DNA of 64,000 bases from Piliocolobus tephrosceles. Lineage: Eukaryota; Chordata; Mammalia; Primates; Cercopithecidae. The stretch is taken from positions 118,401,100 to 118,465,099 of the forward strand of contig NC_045439.1 of NCBI RefSeq assembly GCF_002776525.5, read 5' to 3'. Position 1 is the stretch's first letter, and each line of letters opens with the position of its first letter. A program made the translations under genes and the position numbers. Below are positions 52,774-64,000 of this stretch, one piece after another. Below the pieces are notes generated by a model. The model was not told the DNA's origin. It made no database searches and saw only the letters and a list, made by a program, of their open reading frames with translations.

Positions 52774-53093
52774 CGCGCGCGCGTGTGTGTGTGTTTTGAG
52801 ACAGAGTCTCGCTCTGTCACCCAGGCTGGAGTGCAGTGGCAGGATCTCTGCTCACCGTAAGCTCCGCCTCCCGGGTTCACACCCTTCTCCTGCCTAAGCC
52901 TCCAGAGTAGCTGGGACTACAGGCGCCCGCCACCACACCCAGCTAATTTTTTTTTTTTTTTTTTTTTGTATTTTTAGTAGAAACGGGGTTTCACCTTGTT
53001 AGCCAAGATGTTCTCGATCTCCTGACCTCGTGATCAGCCCACCTTGGCCTCCTAAAGCGCTGGGATTACAGGCGTGAGCCACCGCGCCTAGCT
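52774..53093 (-). mobile_element. AluY-type element with (CG)n(TG)n tail
   Basis: A full dimeric Alu on the minus strand. TSDs AATATTCCACTATTTG (52758-52773) and AATATTTCACTATTTG (53094-53109) match at 15 of 16. The A-tail, at the low-coordinate end, has become (CG)5(TG)5 followed by four T. The central A-rich linker has grown to 21 T on the plus strand (52947-52967). Confidence 0.93.
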
Positions 53094-53109
53094 AATATTT
53101 CACTATTTG

Positions 53110-54106
53110 TATATCATTGACTAATTTCTAACTAAAAAGGAACTTGAAATTCAAAATATAATCACATATTTCAAAAAGACTAGTAATATTGTACAAGATA
53201 GGAGGGTAGCAGATTCATGATCTTTCTAAAAATCTTGATGGACACGTAGCTGTCATGTTACTCACAAGTTAGCTGTGTTTTTACAGATGCAACATTCAAC
53301 TGAAGCATTCTCAGGTGTTAATACTTGGAGTGCCTTAAATCCTTTAAGAGCTTCATTGGCACAACTTATGGCAGTATTTATATCAGTTGCCAAAGCCTTA
53401 GGGAAAAATCATGGATTTCAGCAGCCTTGTTGACTGAGCTTAGGGCTCTGATTAACGTTCCCTCATAGCTCTAAATTAAAATGAAAAGTGATCATATAAT
53501 CTGCACAATGACTAGAAATAATTCCATTTACTTAAATATTTATTCATCTATAAGATTTGTTTATATTATGACAACTTGCCATCTAAAAATTAAAGATATA
53601 ATAGAAGTGAAATGACACCTGATTATTTAAACTTCTTTTCTTGGATAAGAAATCAAAATTTTAGATCAAATAAATGATTATACTAGGAGTATGAAGGTCA
53701 TAAAACTGCACTCAATCAAAGTCAGAGCAAAGGCAGACACAAAGTGGCAGCTAAGGAACTTGAGGGGTAAAACATTCAGGGAGAAAAAGAGAAATCAGGA
53801 CTATGAAAGATTTTCAGGAAGAGCAGATAGTTTCCATAGTAACGAAGCATAATGTTCTTTCAATGTAAAAGATCCTATTTTGAACTGTGTTATTGGTGAT
53901 TCAGGCACATACAAAAATAAGTGCTTTAAGGAAGATGGCACATGAATTTACATACCACACATCTTAACTCGAGGAAGTGATGAGCTATTAAGAATACACT
54001 TCTAATTCTGTTGTTAGATAGTGTGCCTATATCTGTATTTGCTTTCATTTCCTATGGTGTTTGAAGTAATAAATATATTAATTTGTTACATTATAGTAAT
54101 CTTTTT
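53110..54106. other. No gene recognised
   Basis: Single-copy-looking AT-rich sequence. Confidence 0.5.
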
Positions 54107-54193
54107 ACTATCTATCATCTATCTATTCTATCATCTATCTATCTATCTATCTATCTATCTATGTATCCATCATCATGTATCTATCATCTATCT
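54107..54193. repeat. (CTAT)n / GATA-type microsatellite
   Basis: About nine perfect CTAT units in the middle, with interrupted ATCT/ATC units on both sides. Confidence 0.95.
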
Positions 54194-54284
54194 CCCATAA
54201 CATCATGTTGTATACCTTAAATCTACAATAAGTGTATTTAAAAATGAATAACATAAACTTTTTAAATAAAAAAAGGTACCTAAA

Positions 54285-54829
54285 CAGTAGTTTTCCTTAC
54301 CTATGATTTCATTTTTCACAGTTTTAATTCCTGTCAACCACGGTCCAAAAATATTAAATATAAATTTCCAAAAATAAACAATTCATGAGTTTTAAATTGT
54401 GTGCCATTCTCGATAGTGTGATGAAATCTCACATCACACTCTGTTCCACCAGGGTGTGATTAGCATTTTGTCCAGGATATCTTCACGGTCTATACTACCT
54501 TCCCATTAGTTATTCAGTGATCCTTTTGATTATCAAATTGACTGCACTGATGTCACAATGCTTGTGATTAAGTAACTCTTATTTTACTTAGTAATGACCC
54601 CAAAACACAATAATAGTGATGCTGGCATATTGTTGTAATTGTTCTACTTTATTATTACTTATTGTTTTTAACCTCTTATTGTGTCTAATTTATAAATTTT
54701 ATCATAGGTATGTGGGTATAGATGTATAGGAAAAAACATAGTATATTACACATAGGATATGGCACTATCCATGGTTTTAGGTATCCACTAGGATCTTGGG
54801 ACAAATCTCCAGGTAAGGGGGGACTACTA
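54285..54829 (+). mobile_element. Non-autonomous Tigger (TcMar) DNA transposon
   Basis: The left end CAGTAGTTTTCCTTACCT (54285-54302) is the inverted complement, with three differences, of the right end AGGTAAGGGGGGACTACTAC (54811-54830). The interior follows Tigger-type sequence with blocks GTCAACCACGGTCC and AAATATTAAAT at the left and CATAGGATATGGCACTATCC at the right. The start of a transposase-like region (ATGACCCCAAAACACAATAA near 54594) is present but the rest of the gene is missing, so it is an internal-deletion derivative. The TA duplication is not clear. Confidence 0.75.
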
Positions 54830-55154
54830 CCCTGAGTGGTGCAACGTATTTAATTCATGAGTATCTAGCAGTAAGAAATTAAAAGATTCTAAAATTTTGT
54901 ACTCACTTTATTTGTCAAATCGTGCGCATTAGAAAAGTATGCACCATAGCCACCAACAAGGAAAAAACACTTTTTAAAATTAGTACATGAGCTAGTTGTA
55001 ACTTTGCGTGTCTTTAAGTGTTTGTATTTACTGAAGACACAGAACAAAGTAAAATTTTTATTAAAAAGTATATGTACCGATTAAGTACTAACTGGTTTCT
55101 GATTAGATAACTATTCAGAAATATTTACTTAGACTTTGCCCCCACCGCTGCGAA
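54830..55154. other. No gene recognised
   Basis: AT-rich spacer. Confidence 0.5.
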
Positions 55155-55440
55155 CAGAGGGTACTTCTCTACCCTTGATCTTTGGGATTGGTCATGTGGT
55201 TTACTGTTGTCAGTGGAATATACTAGGTAGGAAGTGACAAAAGACTTTATAACACCTTCACTATTGATGTTGCTTTCTTGAAACTCTGCCACCACCCTAA
55301 GAAAAACATGCAGGGTCTAGCTGTTAGTATAAAAAAAGCAAGAGAAATATAGAACATATGTCTTTTTGCTGATTCCATCTTAGATCAACTAACATCCAGA
55401 TGAACCTAGGAGTATTTTGTTATGCATCAATAGTCAACCA
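55155..55440 (+). mobile_element. Possible MLT1-type LTR fragment
   Basis: Order and text (TTTGGGATTGGTCATGTGG, then AGGAAGTGACAAAAGACTT, then GCTTTCTTGAAACTCTGCC) recall the body of old MaLR LTRs. It is diverged and without clear ends. Confidence 0.35.
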
Positions 55441-56125
55441 TTACTAAATTTGGCAAAGATAAATGAAGTGTTATTATGTTAAAGTCCTCACATATGTCAG
55501 GGTGGCTTTGGAATTAGAAAGCAAGTAAAGACAGGAAAAAGCAGGTGAGCTCAGAAAATAAAATAAAATAAAATAAATAACAAACCAGGGTAGTTTTTAA
55601 GCAGAATTTACAGAGAATTAAAATGAAATTGGTTCTTATTCCTGAATTCTTCAGTTAGTAACACACTCTCAAATTAAAATTCAGTATGGGAGTATACTCA
55701 AAAGTCAGTGCATCTACGGTAAAACACGGTCCCAGAGAAAAGAGTAAATTAGGTGCCTAGCTTTAAAACATTTTATTAGGAACTTTGAAAAAATTAAGGT
55801 CCCTCTTAGGTAGAAGAAAGGTCTTTTAGGAATCTCAGAATATCATATATTAAATACAGTAAGAGGTGTACATCACGAGGGCTATTACAGGTATGTCTTT
55901 TGTCTCAGTGCATGCACACTAGAATCACTCACATAAAAACCCACAAAGATTTTGATAGAGCTTTATGTCTATGTGCTTTATTATTCAGAATTCAAAGTGA
56001 CTAAAATTGCTCCAAATGTAAAATTTATTCTTGCACTTACATAGTTTACAGACAGGAAGCAGGTGGAAAGTGTTGTTCAGTAATTTAAAAAAAAAAAAAA
56101 AAAAAAAAAGTACATTTTCTAATGT
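55441..56125. other. No gene recognised
   Basis: AT-rich with an (AAAAT)n tract at 55558-55580 and an A23 run at 56087-56109. Confidence 0.5.
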
Positions 56126-56380
56126 CTTCTACAGAAGTTGCCCAAAAACGATGACAAAAAAAAAAAGTTTGCCCCATTAGATAAAGCCAAAAACTGGAGA
56201 AAAATAGCAGACCAGGGAGTCATTCCCAGCCACCAGAATCAGATCATAATTATAAAATATCCTCCATCCACAGGACGTATGATAACAATACTTGAAAATG
56301 ACATTTACCTGGCAGTATTTCAAAACTGCTGCAAACAAGTCTCAGTCATTCCTTTTCCAAATAGGAGTTGTTTATTTTAG
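56126..56380 (+). other. Lysine-rich open block (candidate exon or retrocopy piece)
   Basis: After a pyrimidine-rich stretch ending CTTCTACAG (56126-56134) the frame AAG TTG CCC is open for about 82 codons to TAG at 56378. It starts KLPKNDDKKKK and contains no ATG near its start. The start recalls the lysine-rich N-terminus of ribosomal protein eS25 (PKDDKKKK), but the rest does not fit it. A 12-A run codes the lysines, so the likeness may be trivial. No function can be assigned. Confidence 0.15.
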
Positions 56381-57339
56381 TTATCTTTTCCTAATTGCAC
56401 CATTAGTGTGTTGTGCGTTAAAGGGGGAAGGAAAAAATATGAAAATAACTAATAGTTTCTAATTTCATAAGTTTCTAGATCAAAATCCTATGTAGGCTAG
56501 GCATACATTACAAGATCCTGGACTTTAAGCATAATGCTGTGATATAAAGGAAATTGTGCATATTTTAGCTGTTGGAAGGAAAATAATATTTATCAATAAG
56601 AGGGCAGACTCTGAAAACTTACCTTGTTTCTCAGAAATATTAAATGTCTTTCCTTAACCAATGCCTTCCACCCCCAACCGATTTAATGGAAACGATTTCC
56701 TTACCTGACTGAAACATCCTTGCCTGACTTGGAAAGTGACTTGCTTTGACTAATAGGATGGTGCAAGGGTAGATGTGACCAAAGGTCTGCAAAATGCATA
56801 AGTGATTGAAATTGCTCCTTTCAGCTTCTGCCAGAGGGAGATAAAGAAAAAAAAAAGGGCCTAGGATAGATTTTCATATGATGGCAGATTAGGAAATTAT
56901 GGAGACAGCAAGTTAACAACAATATATGGACCAGAATACCTCTGTGAGAACTCTAGAGACCATGTGAGAAGGTACAACATCCAGGCCACTGTAAAACCAA
57001 GAAGGGGTTTCCAGAGAAAGGGGTAAAATAATTGTCACATTCGTTTGTGCCCCAACCCCTTCCCTTTATGGTATAATGCAGAACAATCAGAAACAAATCT
57101 TCCATACTTGGGCTCCCACATTTACATGGAAACAAAAGAGTACTCTATATATCCAATGCTCTGGCTTGTCTTAGGGCTACCAGGGGGACTGATTTCTTTC
57201 TTATTTGTCTGGAAACAGTGACAGAACAAGTGCCAGAATCTGGAAGCTATTGAAAATAGAGGCAAGTACCATATTAGGACTAAAATTCTCCAGGGATACA
57301 CTATGGAGAGCAAAATATCGGAAAAGATTTAAAAGGTCC
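56381..57339. other. No gene recognised
   Basis: The part around 56730-56790, with AAGTGACTTGCTTTGACTAA, may be a small MaLR LTR piece. Otherwise nothing is seen. Confidence 0.4.
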
Positions 57340-58200
57340 TAAAATCTCCAGCTGGACTAGTTGGTGAAGGTCTTTCCCTGCACAAACTCATACAAAAGAA
57401 CTGGAAGAAGTAGTAGTTTTCTTAAATTCCCATATCTCAGCAAAATATGACAAGTCACACCAAAAAACAAAACAAAAGAAAACCAAGAAAACATGGCCCC
57501 ATCAAATAAGCAAAGTAAAACTTCAGAAACTAACCCTAAAGAAATGAAGATCTGGAAACTGTCTGACAAATATGTACAATAATATAAATATGCCCAATTA
57601 TCTAAAATAGAACACAGATAATTACAAAACTCACAAAATAATGCATGAGTAAAATGAGAATATCAACAAAAGATTAAAACTATAAAGAACCAAACAAAAA
57701 TGCTGAATCTGAAAAATACATTAGAGACATTCAAAAATAACTTGATCAGGCAGAAGAAAGAACGTGTGAACTTGAAGATAGGTTATTTGAAATACTTGAG
57801 TCAGAAGAGCAACTACAAAATGAGAAAAAGGAAACATAAGAAATTTGTGGCATACTCTCAAGTTAATGAACATACACATTAATTCAGAAGAAAAGAGAGG
57901 AACAAAGTTCCTTTATGTTAAAATCTTCCTATATCTGAGGTAAAAAAAATGAACATATTGATTAAAGAAACTCAACATACTCAAAGTAGAATAAATTCAA
58001 AGAGAAACAAATAAGACAAATTGTAATCAAACTGTCTAAAGTTAAAGACAAAATGATAACCTTAAAAACAGCAAAAGTGATTTTTTGCATACAAAAATGT
58101 TCTCATGAAATTATCAGGTTTATCAGCAAAACTTTGCAAATCAAAGCAAGTGGGATAATATATTATAAGTGCTGAAAGAAACAACCTGTCAACCAAAAAT
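57340..58200 (+). mobile_element. Old L1 (L1MA/L1MB type) ORF1 region, interrupted
   Basis: Plus-strand ORF1 text of an older L1 is recognisable in order: CTAACCCTAAAGAAATGAAG (57531), GAACCAAACAAAAATGCTGAA (57688, near-consensus), GAACTTGAAGATAGG region (57769), and AGTGCTGAAAGAAACAAC (58168). It stops abruptly at about 58200, in the middle of ORF1, where the next L1 begins. Frames are broken. The rest of this element probably lies beyond the window's right end. Confidence 0.82.
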
Positions 58201-59751
58201 ATTGTATCTGGAGGGAGGTGGAGCAAGATGACAGAATAGAAATCTCCACCAATTATCCCCCCTCCACAAGGACACTAAATTAGCAACTATCTACACAGAA
58301 AAAAACACCTTTATAAGAAACAAAAATCATGTGAAAAACCGTAGTACCTGGTTTTAACTTCACATTGCTGAAAGAGGCACTGAAGAGATGGAAGTCCCGA
58401 GTCATCAATGGATGCAACCCCTCACCCATCCCTGGATGCAGCCATGTGGTTCAAAGAGCATCCCTGGATGCTGGAGGAGGGAGAACACAACAGTTGTGAG
58501 GCATTTAACTCAATGTTCTTCTGTCAGAGCAAAAAGAAAAACCTGACCCAACTCAGCTGACACCCACCCATGGAGGGAACATTTAACCTGAGATACCAGC
58601 TGGGGCAGCCAAGAGGGTATTGGCATCACCCCTTCCCTAACCCCAAGCTGGATCACTCACAGCTCTGAAAGAGACCTCTTCCATTGCCCTTGGACACTGA
58701 ATAACTACCAGTGACACCCAAGTACTACATCAAAGTCCTTGTTGAGTCACTGAGACTTGGCGGCTGCAGGCGAGACTCAGCACATTACCAGTGGTGGTGG
58801 CTATGAGGCAAAATTCTTCCTTCTTGAGAAAAGCAGTGACAGAATTAAAGGAGACTTTGTCTTGAATCTTAGGTACCAACACTACCACAGTGGAGTAGAG
58901 CAATAAGAAGGCTTTTGGAGTCCCAGTTTCCAGGACTTTACTTTTTGAAGCATTTCTGGGCCTACCCTAAGACAGAGGGGAACTCACTGTCTTAAAGGGT
59001 GAGTCCTAAGGCAGGCGGCACTCACAACAAACTGACTTAAGATACCTTGAGCCATAAGGTAACATCTGTGGTAGTCTGGCAGCACTCCTCATGGCCAAAT
59101 TACCAGTGGCTACGGAGTGAGGCTCCTCTGCCTTTGGAAGGGGAGAGAAGAGTAGGAAGGACTGCATCTTGTGGTCTGAGTGCCAGGTCAACTGCAATCA
59201 AGTAGAATACCAGGTAGACTTCTAAGGTTTTTGACTCTGGTCCCTAGCTCTTTGATAGCACTTACAGACTCATCTGGTACCTGGGGGACCTTGTTACTCT
59301 AAACAGAAGAACTCAGGTCTAGATAGCTTTGCGACCTGATGATTGTAGAGCACCAATACCTTGAGGAAAAATAGGTAGTAGCCAGGGAGTGGTTGTAGTA
59401 GGCTTGGGGTGAGATCCAGTGCTGTGCTGGCTTCAGGTCTGACCCAGCACAGTCATAGAGGTAGGGGCCACAGGGTTACTGTGTCTCTCCACTCCCAGCT
59501 TTATGTGGCTCAACGGAGAGAAAGAGAGAGAGAGAGAGAGACTCTGTATGTTTGGGGGAAATTAAGGGAAGAGAGACTGCTTGGTAATCTAGAGAATTCT
59601 TCCAGATCTTGTCCAAGACCAACAAGGCAATACTTCTATGAGTCTGCAGGAACCACAGTATTACTGGATGTGGAGTGCCCTCTAAAACAGAAACAACTTA
59701 GATCGTAACACCCAAATCCTTTCAAATATCTGAAAAACCTTCCCAAGAGGG

Positions 59752-60739
59752 ATGGCTACAATAAACATAGATACCCAACTCTTCAATGCCCAGACATGGA
59801 AAAACATCTATGAGCATAAACAACATCCAGGAAAACATGACCATATCAAAAGGAATCCTGGAGAAACAGAGACATGTGACCTTTCAGACAGAGTATTCAA
59901 AATAGTTGTGTTGAGGAAACTCAAAGAAATTAAAGATAACACAGAGAAGGAATTCAGAATTCTATCAGATAAATTTAACAAAGAGATTGAAATAATTAAA
60001 GAGAATTAAGCAGAAATTCTGGAGGCGAAAAATGCAATTGTCATATCAAAGAGTTCATGAGTCCTTTAATAGCAGAGTGGATCAAACAGAAGAAAGAATT
60101 AGTGAGTTTAAAGACAGGCTATTTGAAAATACAGAGTCAGAAGAGCCAAAAAAATAAAAAATAATGAAGGATTCCTACAGGATCTAAAAAATAGATTCAA
60201 AAGGGCAAATCTAAGAGTTATTGGCCATAAGATGAGGCAGAGAAAGAGACAGGGATAGAAAGTTTATTCAAAGGGACAATAGGAGAGAACTTCCCACACC
60301 TAGAATAAATACAATATCCAAGCACTAGAAGGTTATAGAGTACAATGAAGATTTAACCCAAAGAAGACTACCTCAAGGCATTTCATAATCAAACTGCCAA
60401 GGATCAAGGATAAAGACAGGATACTAAAAACACCAAGAGAATAAAAACAAATAACATACAGTGGAGCTCTAATATGTATGGCAGCAGACTTTTCAGTGGA
60501 AACCTGACAAGCCAGGAAGAGTGACATGACATATTTAAAGTGCTAAAGGAAAAAAAAAAAAAAAAAAAACACAAAACTTTTACCCTATAATAGTATATCC
60601 ATTGAAAATATTCTTCAAACATAAAGGAGAAATAAAGACTTTCACAGACAAATGAAAGTTAAGGAATTTCATCAATACCAGACCTCTCCTATAAGAAATG
60701 CTAAAGGGAGTACTTCAATCAGAAAGAAAAGGACATTAG
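59752..60739 (+). pseudogene. L1 ORF1 pseudogene (older L1)
   Basis: The first 85 codons are open, including EKEFRILSDKFNKEIEIIKEN, the family coiled-coil text, and then TAA where Gln is expected. Later parts are readable in shifted frames: the RRM-like region near 60330-60520 and the end LKGVLQSERKGH at about 60703-60739. An A-run of about 20 at 60550-60569 shifts the frame. The product would be an RNA-binding chaperone of L1; here it is dead. Confidence 0.88.
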
Positions 60740-61234
60740 TGAGAAATACATAATCATCGAAGGTACAAAAGTTACTGGTAATAGTAAGGAAACAAAAAAT
60801 ACACAGAATGTTATAACACTGTAACTGTGTTTGCAAACTACTCTTATTATAAGCAGAAAGGGGAAACAATGAACCAACAATAATAAAAAAAGAAACTATG
60901 ACAATCTTTTAAGACATAGTGAAATAAGATATAAAAAGAAGCAAAAAGTTAAAAACTGGGAGTGCAAGGTCAAGGTGAGTGTTTATTAGTTTGCTTTTTG
61001 CTTGTTTGTTTATGCAAATAAGATTTCATTGTTATTAGGTTAAAATAATGGGTTATAAAATAGTATCAACAAGCCTCATGGTAACCTCAAACCAAAAAAT
61101 ATACAATGAATACACAAAAAATAAGAAAGTCAGAAACTAAATTATACTACTAGAGAAAATCATCTCCACTAGAGAAAGACAGGAATAAAAGAAAGAAGGA
61201 AAATAAGATCACAAAATAACCAGGAAACAACAAA

Positions 61235-63432
61235 ATGGCAGTAATATACATATAACTTATCAATAATAATATTAATTGTAAATAAACTAAACTCTCCAAT
61301 CAAAAGACATAGACAGGATGATTGGATTAAAGAAAGAAGTAACAGTGCCCATTAATCTGTTGTCTACAAGAAATTCATTTCAACTTTAAAGACACACATA
61401 GACTAAAAACAAAAAATGGAAAAAAAAGATATTCCATGCCAATGGAAACTCCAAAGGAGCATTAGTCACCACACTAACGTAAGACAAAATGGATTTCAAA
61501 AACAAAACTATAAGAGGAGACAAGGAAATCACTATCTAATGATAAAGGAGTCAATTCAGTAAGAGGATATAACAATTTTAGACATATATGCACCCAACAC
61601 TGGAGCACCCAGATATATAAAGGAATATTATTAGGCCTATAGAGAGAGATAGGCCTCAATACAATAATAAGTGGAGACATCAACACCCTACTTTCAGCAT
61701 TGTACAGCTATTCCAGACCAAAAATCAACAAAGGAATATCATACTTAATCTGCATTGTAGACCAAATACACCTAATAGATATTTACAGATCATTTCATCT
61801 AAGAGCTGCAAAATACACATTGTTTTGTTTGGTAATCGATTATTTTCAAAGATAGACCATATATTAGATCACAAAACAAATCTTAAAACACTCAGAAAAA
61901 TTGAAATTATACCATGCATCTTCTCTGACCACAGTGGAATAAAACTAGAAACTAATAGCAGGAGGAATTTTGAAAACTACACAAATACATGGAAATTAAA
62001 TGATATACTGCTAAATGACCAGTGGGTCAGTGAGGAAATTGAGGAGACAATTGATATATTTCTTGAAACAAATGATAATGAATACACAACATACCAAAAC
62101 CTATAGAATCAGAAAAAGCAGTACCAAGAGTGAAGTTTACAGTTATAAGTGACTACATTAAAAAAAGAAGAAAGCATTCAAATAAACAATCTAAGAATGC
62201 ATCTTAAAGACCTGGAGAAGCAAGAGCAAACCAAATCCAAAATGAGTAGAAGAAAAGAAATAATAAAGATCAGAGCATAAATAAATAAAATTGAAATGAA
62301 TAAAACATACAAAAGATCAATGAAACAAAAAGTTATTATTTGAAAAGTTAAACAAAATTTGACAAACCTTCAGCCAGACTAATAATGAAAGAGAAGATCC
62401 AAATAAATAAAATCAGAAATGAAAAAGGAAATGTTACATCTGATACTTCAGAAATTCAAAGGATCATTAGTGACTACTGTGAGCAACTGTGTGCCAATAA
62501 ATTAGAAAATGTAGAGTAAATGGACCAATTCCTGTACATAAACAACTTCCAAGATCGAACCAGGAAGAAATCTAAAACATGAACCAATAAGTAACAAGAT
62601 CAAAGCTGTAATAAAAATTATTTCTGTAAAGAAAGACCTGGACCTAATAGCTTCACTGCAGAATTCTACCAAATATTTAAAGAAAAACTGATACCAATCC
62701 TTTTCCAAACTATTCCAAAAAATAAAGAAGGAGAGCATACTTCCAAGCACATTCTGTGAGTCCAGTATTACCCTGATACCAAAACTAGACAAAGACAAAT
62801 TAAAAGAAGAAAACCACAGGCCAACGTCTCTCAAGAATATTAATGCAAAAATCCTCAACATAATACTAGCAAACCTAACGCAACAATACATTAGAAAGAG
62901 CATTCATAATGACCAGGTGGGATTTATTGCAGGGACGCAAGTATAGGCTGAACCTACACAAATCAACGTGACACATTATATCAACAGAATGAAGGGTACA
63001 AACCATTGTATCATTCAAATGATGCTGAAAAAGCATTTGATAAAATTGAACATCGTTTCATGATAAAAAATGCTAAAAAAACTGGTGATAGAAGGAATAT
63101 ACCTCAACATATAAAAAGCCATATATGACAGATCCACAGCTAGTATCATACTCAATGGAGAAAGCTTTTCCTCTAAAATCCGGAACACAGCAAGGATGTC
63201 TACTCTCACCGCTGTTATTCAAAGTAGTACTGGAAGTCCAAGCTAGAGCAATCAGACAATAGAAAAATATAAAGGACATCCTAATTAGAACCAAAAAAAT
63301 GAAATTATCCTTGTTTGCTGATGATATAATCTCATATTAGTAAAAGCTGATGACTCCACAGGAAAACTATTAGAACTGATAAATAAAGTCAGTAAAGTTG
63401 TGGGATTCAAAGTGAACATAAAAAATCAGTAG
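61235..63432 (+). pseudogene. L1 ORF2 pseudogene, 3' part missing
   Basis: Endonuclease blocks are readable, for example SDHSGIKLE at about 61924-61950. The RT motif FADD is intact at 63314-63325. Frames are interrupted repeatedly by stops (for example after TTYQNL near 62104). The element's Cys-rich C-terminus and 3'UTR are absent in this window because the younger L1 starts at 63433. Confidence 0.88.
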
Positions 63433-64000
63433 CTCAACCACTGTGGAAGACAGTGTGGTGATTCCTCAAGGATCTAGAACCAGAAATACCATTTGACTCA
63501 GCAATTCCACTACTCTGTATATACCCAAAGGATTATAAATCATTCTACTATAAAAACACGTGCACACGTATGTTTATTGAAGCACTATTTACAATAGCAA
63601 AGTCGTTGAACCAAACCAAATGCCCATCAATGATAGACTGGATAAAGAAAATTTGGCACATATACACCATGGAATACCATGCATCCATAAAAAAAGAATG
63701 AGTTCATGTCCTTTTGAGGACATGGATGAAGCTGGAAACCATCATTCTCTGCAAACACACAGGAACAGAAAACCAAACACCACATGGTCTCACTCATAAG
63801 TGGGAGTTGAACAGTGAGAACACATGGACACAGGAAGGGGAACATCACACACTTGGGCCTATCAGGGGGTGGGGGGCAAGAGGAAGGAGAACATTTGGAC
63901 AAATACCTAATGCATGCAGAGTTTAAAACCTAGATGACAGGTTCATAGGTGCAGCAAACTACAATGGTACATGTACACCTATGTAACAAACCTGCACATT
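63433..64000 (+). mobile_element. Younger primate L1 3' end, continuing beyond the window
   Basis: From 63433 the plus strand carries L1 ORF2 C-terminal and 3'UTR text of a younger group than the preceding element, for example GTATATACCCAAAGGATTAT near 63517 and CATGGACACAGGAAGGGGAA near 63822, up to CCTGCACATT at the window end. The abrupt change of age and the jump of about 1 kb in L1 position at 63432/63433 mark a junction, most simply a 5'-truncated insertion. The tail and TSD lie outside. Confidence 0.88.

Larger units (their letters stand above)
58201..63432 (+). mobile_element. Near full-length older primate L1 (L1PB/L1MA type)
   Basis: Starts with the 5'UTR text GAGGTGGAGCAAGATGACAG at about 58213, followed by the family's 5'UTR with a (GA)n expansion at 59515-59541, ORF1 (about 59752-60739), an inter-ORF region, and ORF2 from ATG 61235. 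It ends at 63432 in the RT region, where a different L1 takes over. Many small indels and stops are present, so it is inactive and clearly older than the L1 at 17209. Confidence 0.9.

Noticed and set aside
54107..54193. Regularly spaced repeats that could suggest a CRISPR-like array
   Set aside because: They are a simple CTAT microsatellite without spacers, in a mammalian genome.

Overview
The window looks like ordinary nuclear DNA of a primate, most likely an Old World monkey (Cercopithecidae). The best clue is the young Alu at 33274-33570. It carries a set of variants that I know from cercopithecid AluY lineages and not from human AluY (reading GCTAGTTTTTTG, CCACCTCGCCC and AGGCTTGAGCC on the plus strand). 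The sequence is AT-rich and poor in CpG. I recognise no functional protein-coding gene, no rRNA, tRNA or small RNA gene, and no CRISPR array. Three runs of exactly 10 N (7127-7136, 20412-20421, 42647-42656) are assembly gaps, all inside repeats, so real lengths across them are unknown.

Transposable elements dominate. Summing my own calls, L1 covers roughly two fifths of the window in at least 14 insertions of several ages. The youngest is a near full-length L1 at 17209-22722. It has a 5'UTR promoter, an ORF1 with a single premature stop, a broken ORF2, and a 3' transduction of about 170 bases ending in its own AATAAA and poly-A, bounded by 11-bp target-site duplications. Two L1 copies (6461-7789 and 45490-46735) show the head-to-head structure left by twin priming. 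An older L1 (58201-63432, L1PB/L1MA type) is also near full length but heavily mutated. It sits inside an older L1 and is cut off by a younger L1 3' end that runs out of the window.

Other elements, left to right: old and young Alu and FLAM monomers (2111, 14278, 33274, 51514, 52774); ERV-type solo LTRs (5624-6160 with a perfect 4-bp TSD, 15088-15597, 16260-16895, 51680-52246); MaLR LTRs (an MST LTR nested in an MLT1 LTR at 28600-29365, THE1 at 47503-47852, weaker MLT1-like pieces); a decayed mariner with a recognisable transposase (12331-13605); a non-autonomous Tigger (54285-54829); MER5, MIR and a long L2 (39040-40135). Microsatellites have grown inside several of these, notably (GAAA)n in an L1 ORF2.

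The stretches between repeats are AT-rich and carry no gene I can name. Three weak coding candidates deserve a check: an unusually long open frame at 4474-5070 (minus), a 145-bp exon-like block with good splice sites at 34849-34993 (plus), and a lysine-rich open block at 56126-56380 (plus). I see no evidence of a novel gene system. The real interest lies in L1 retrotransposition footprints and assembly behaviour.
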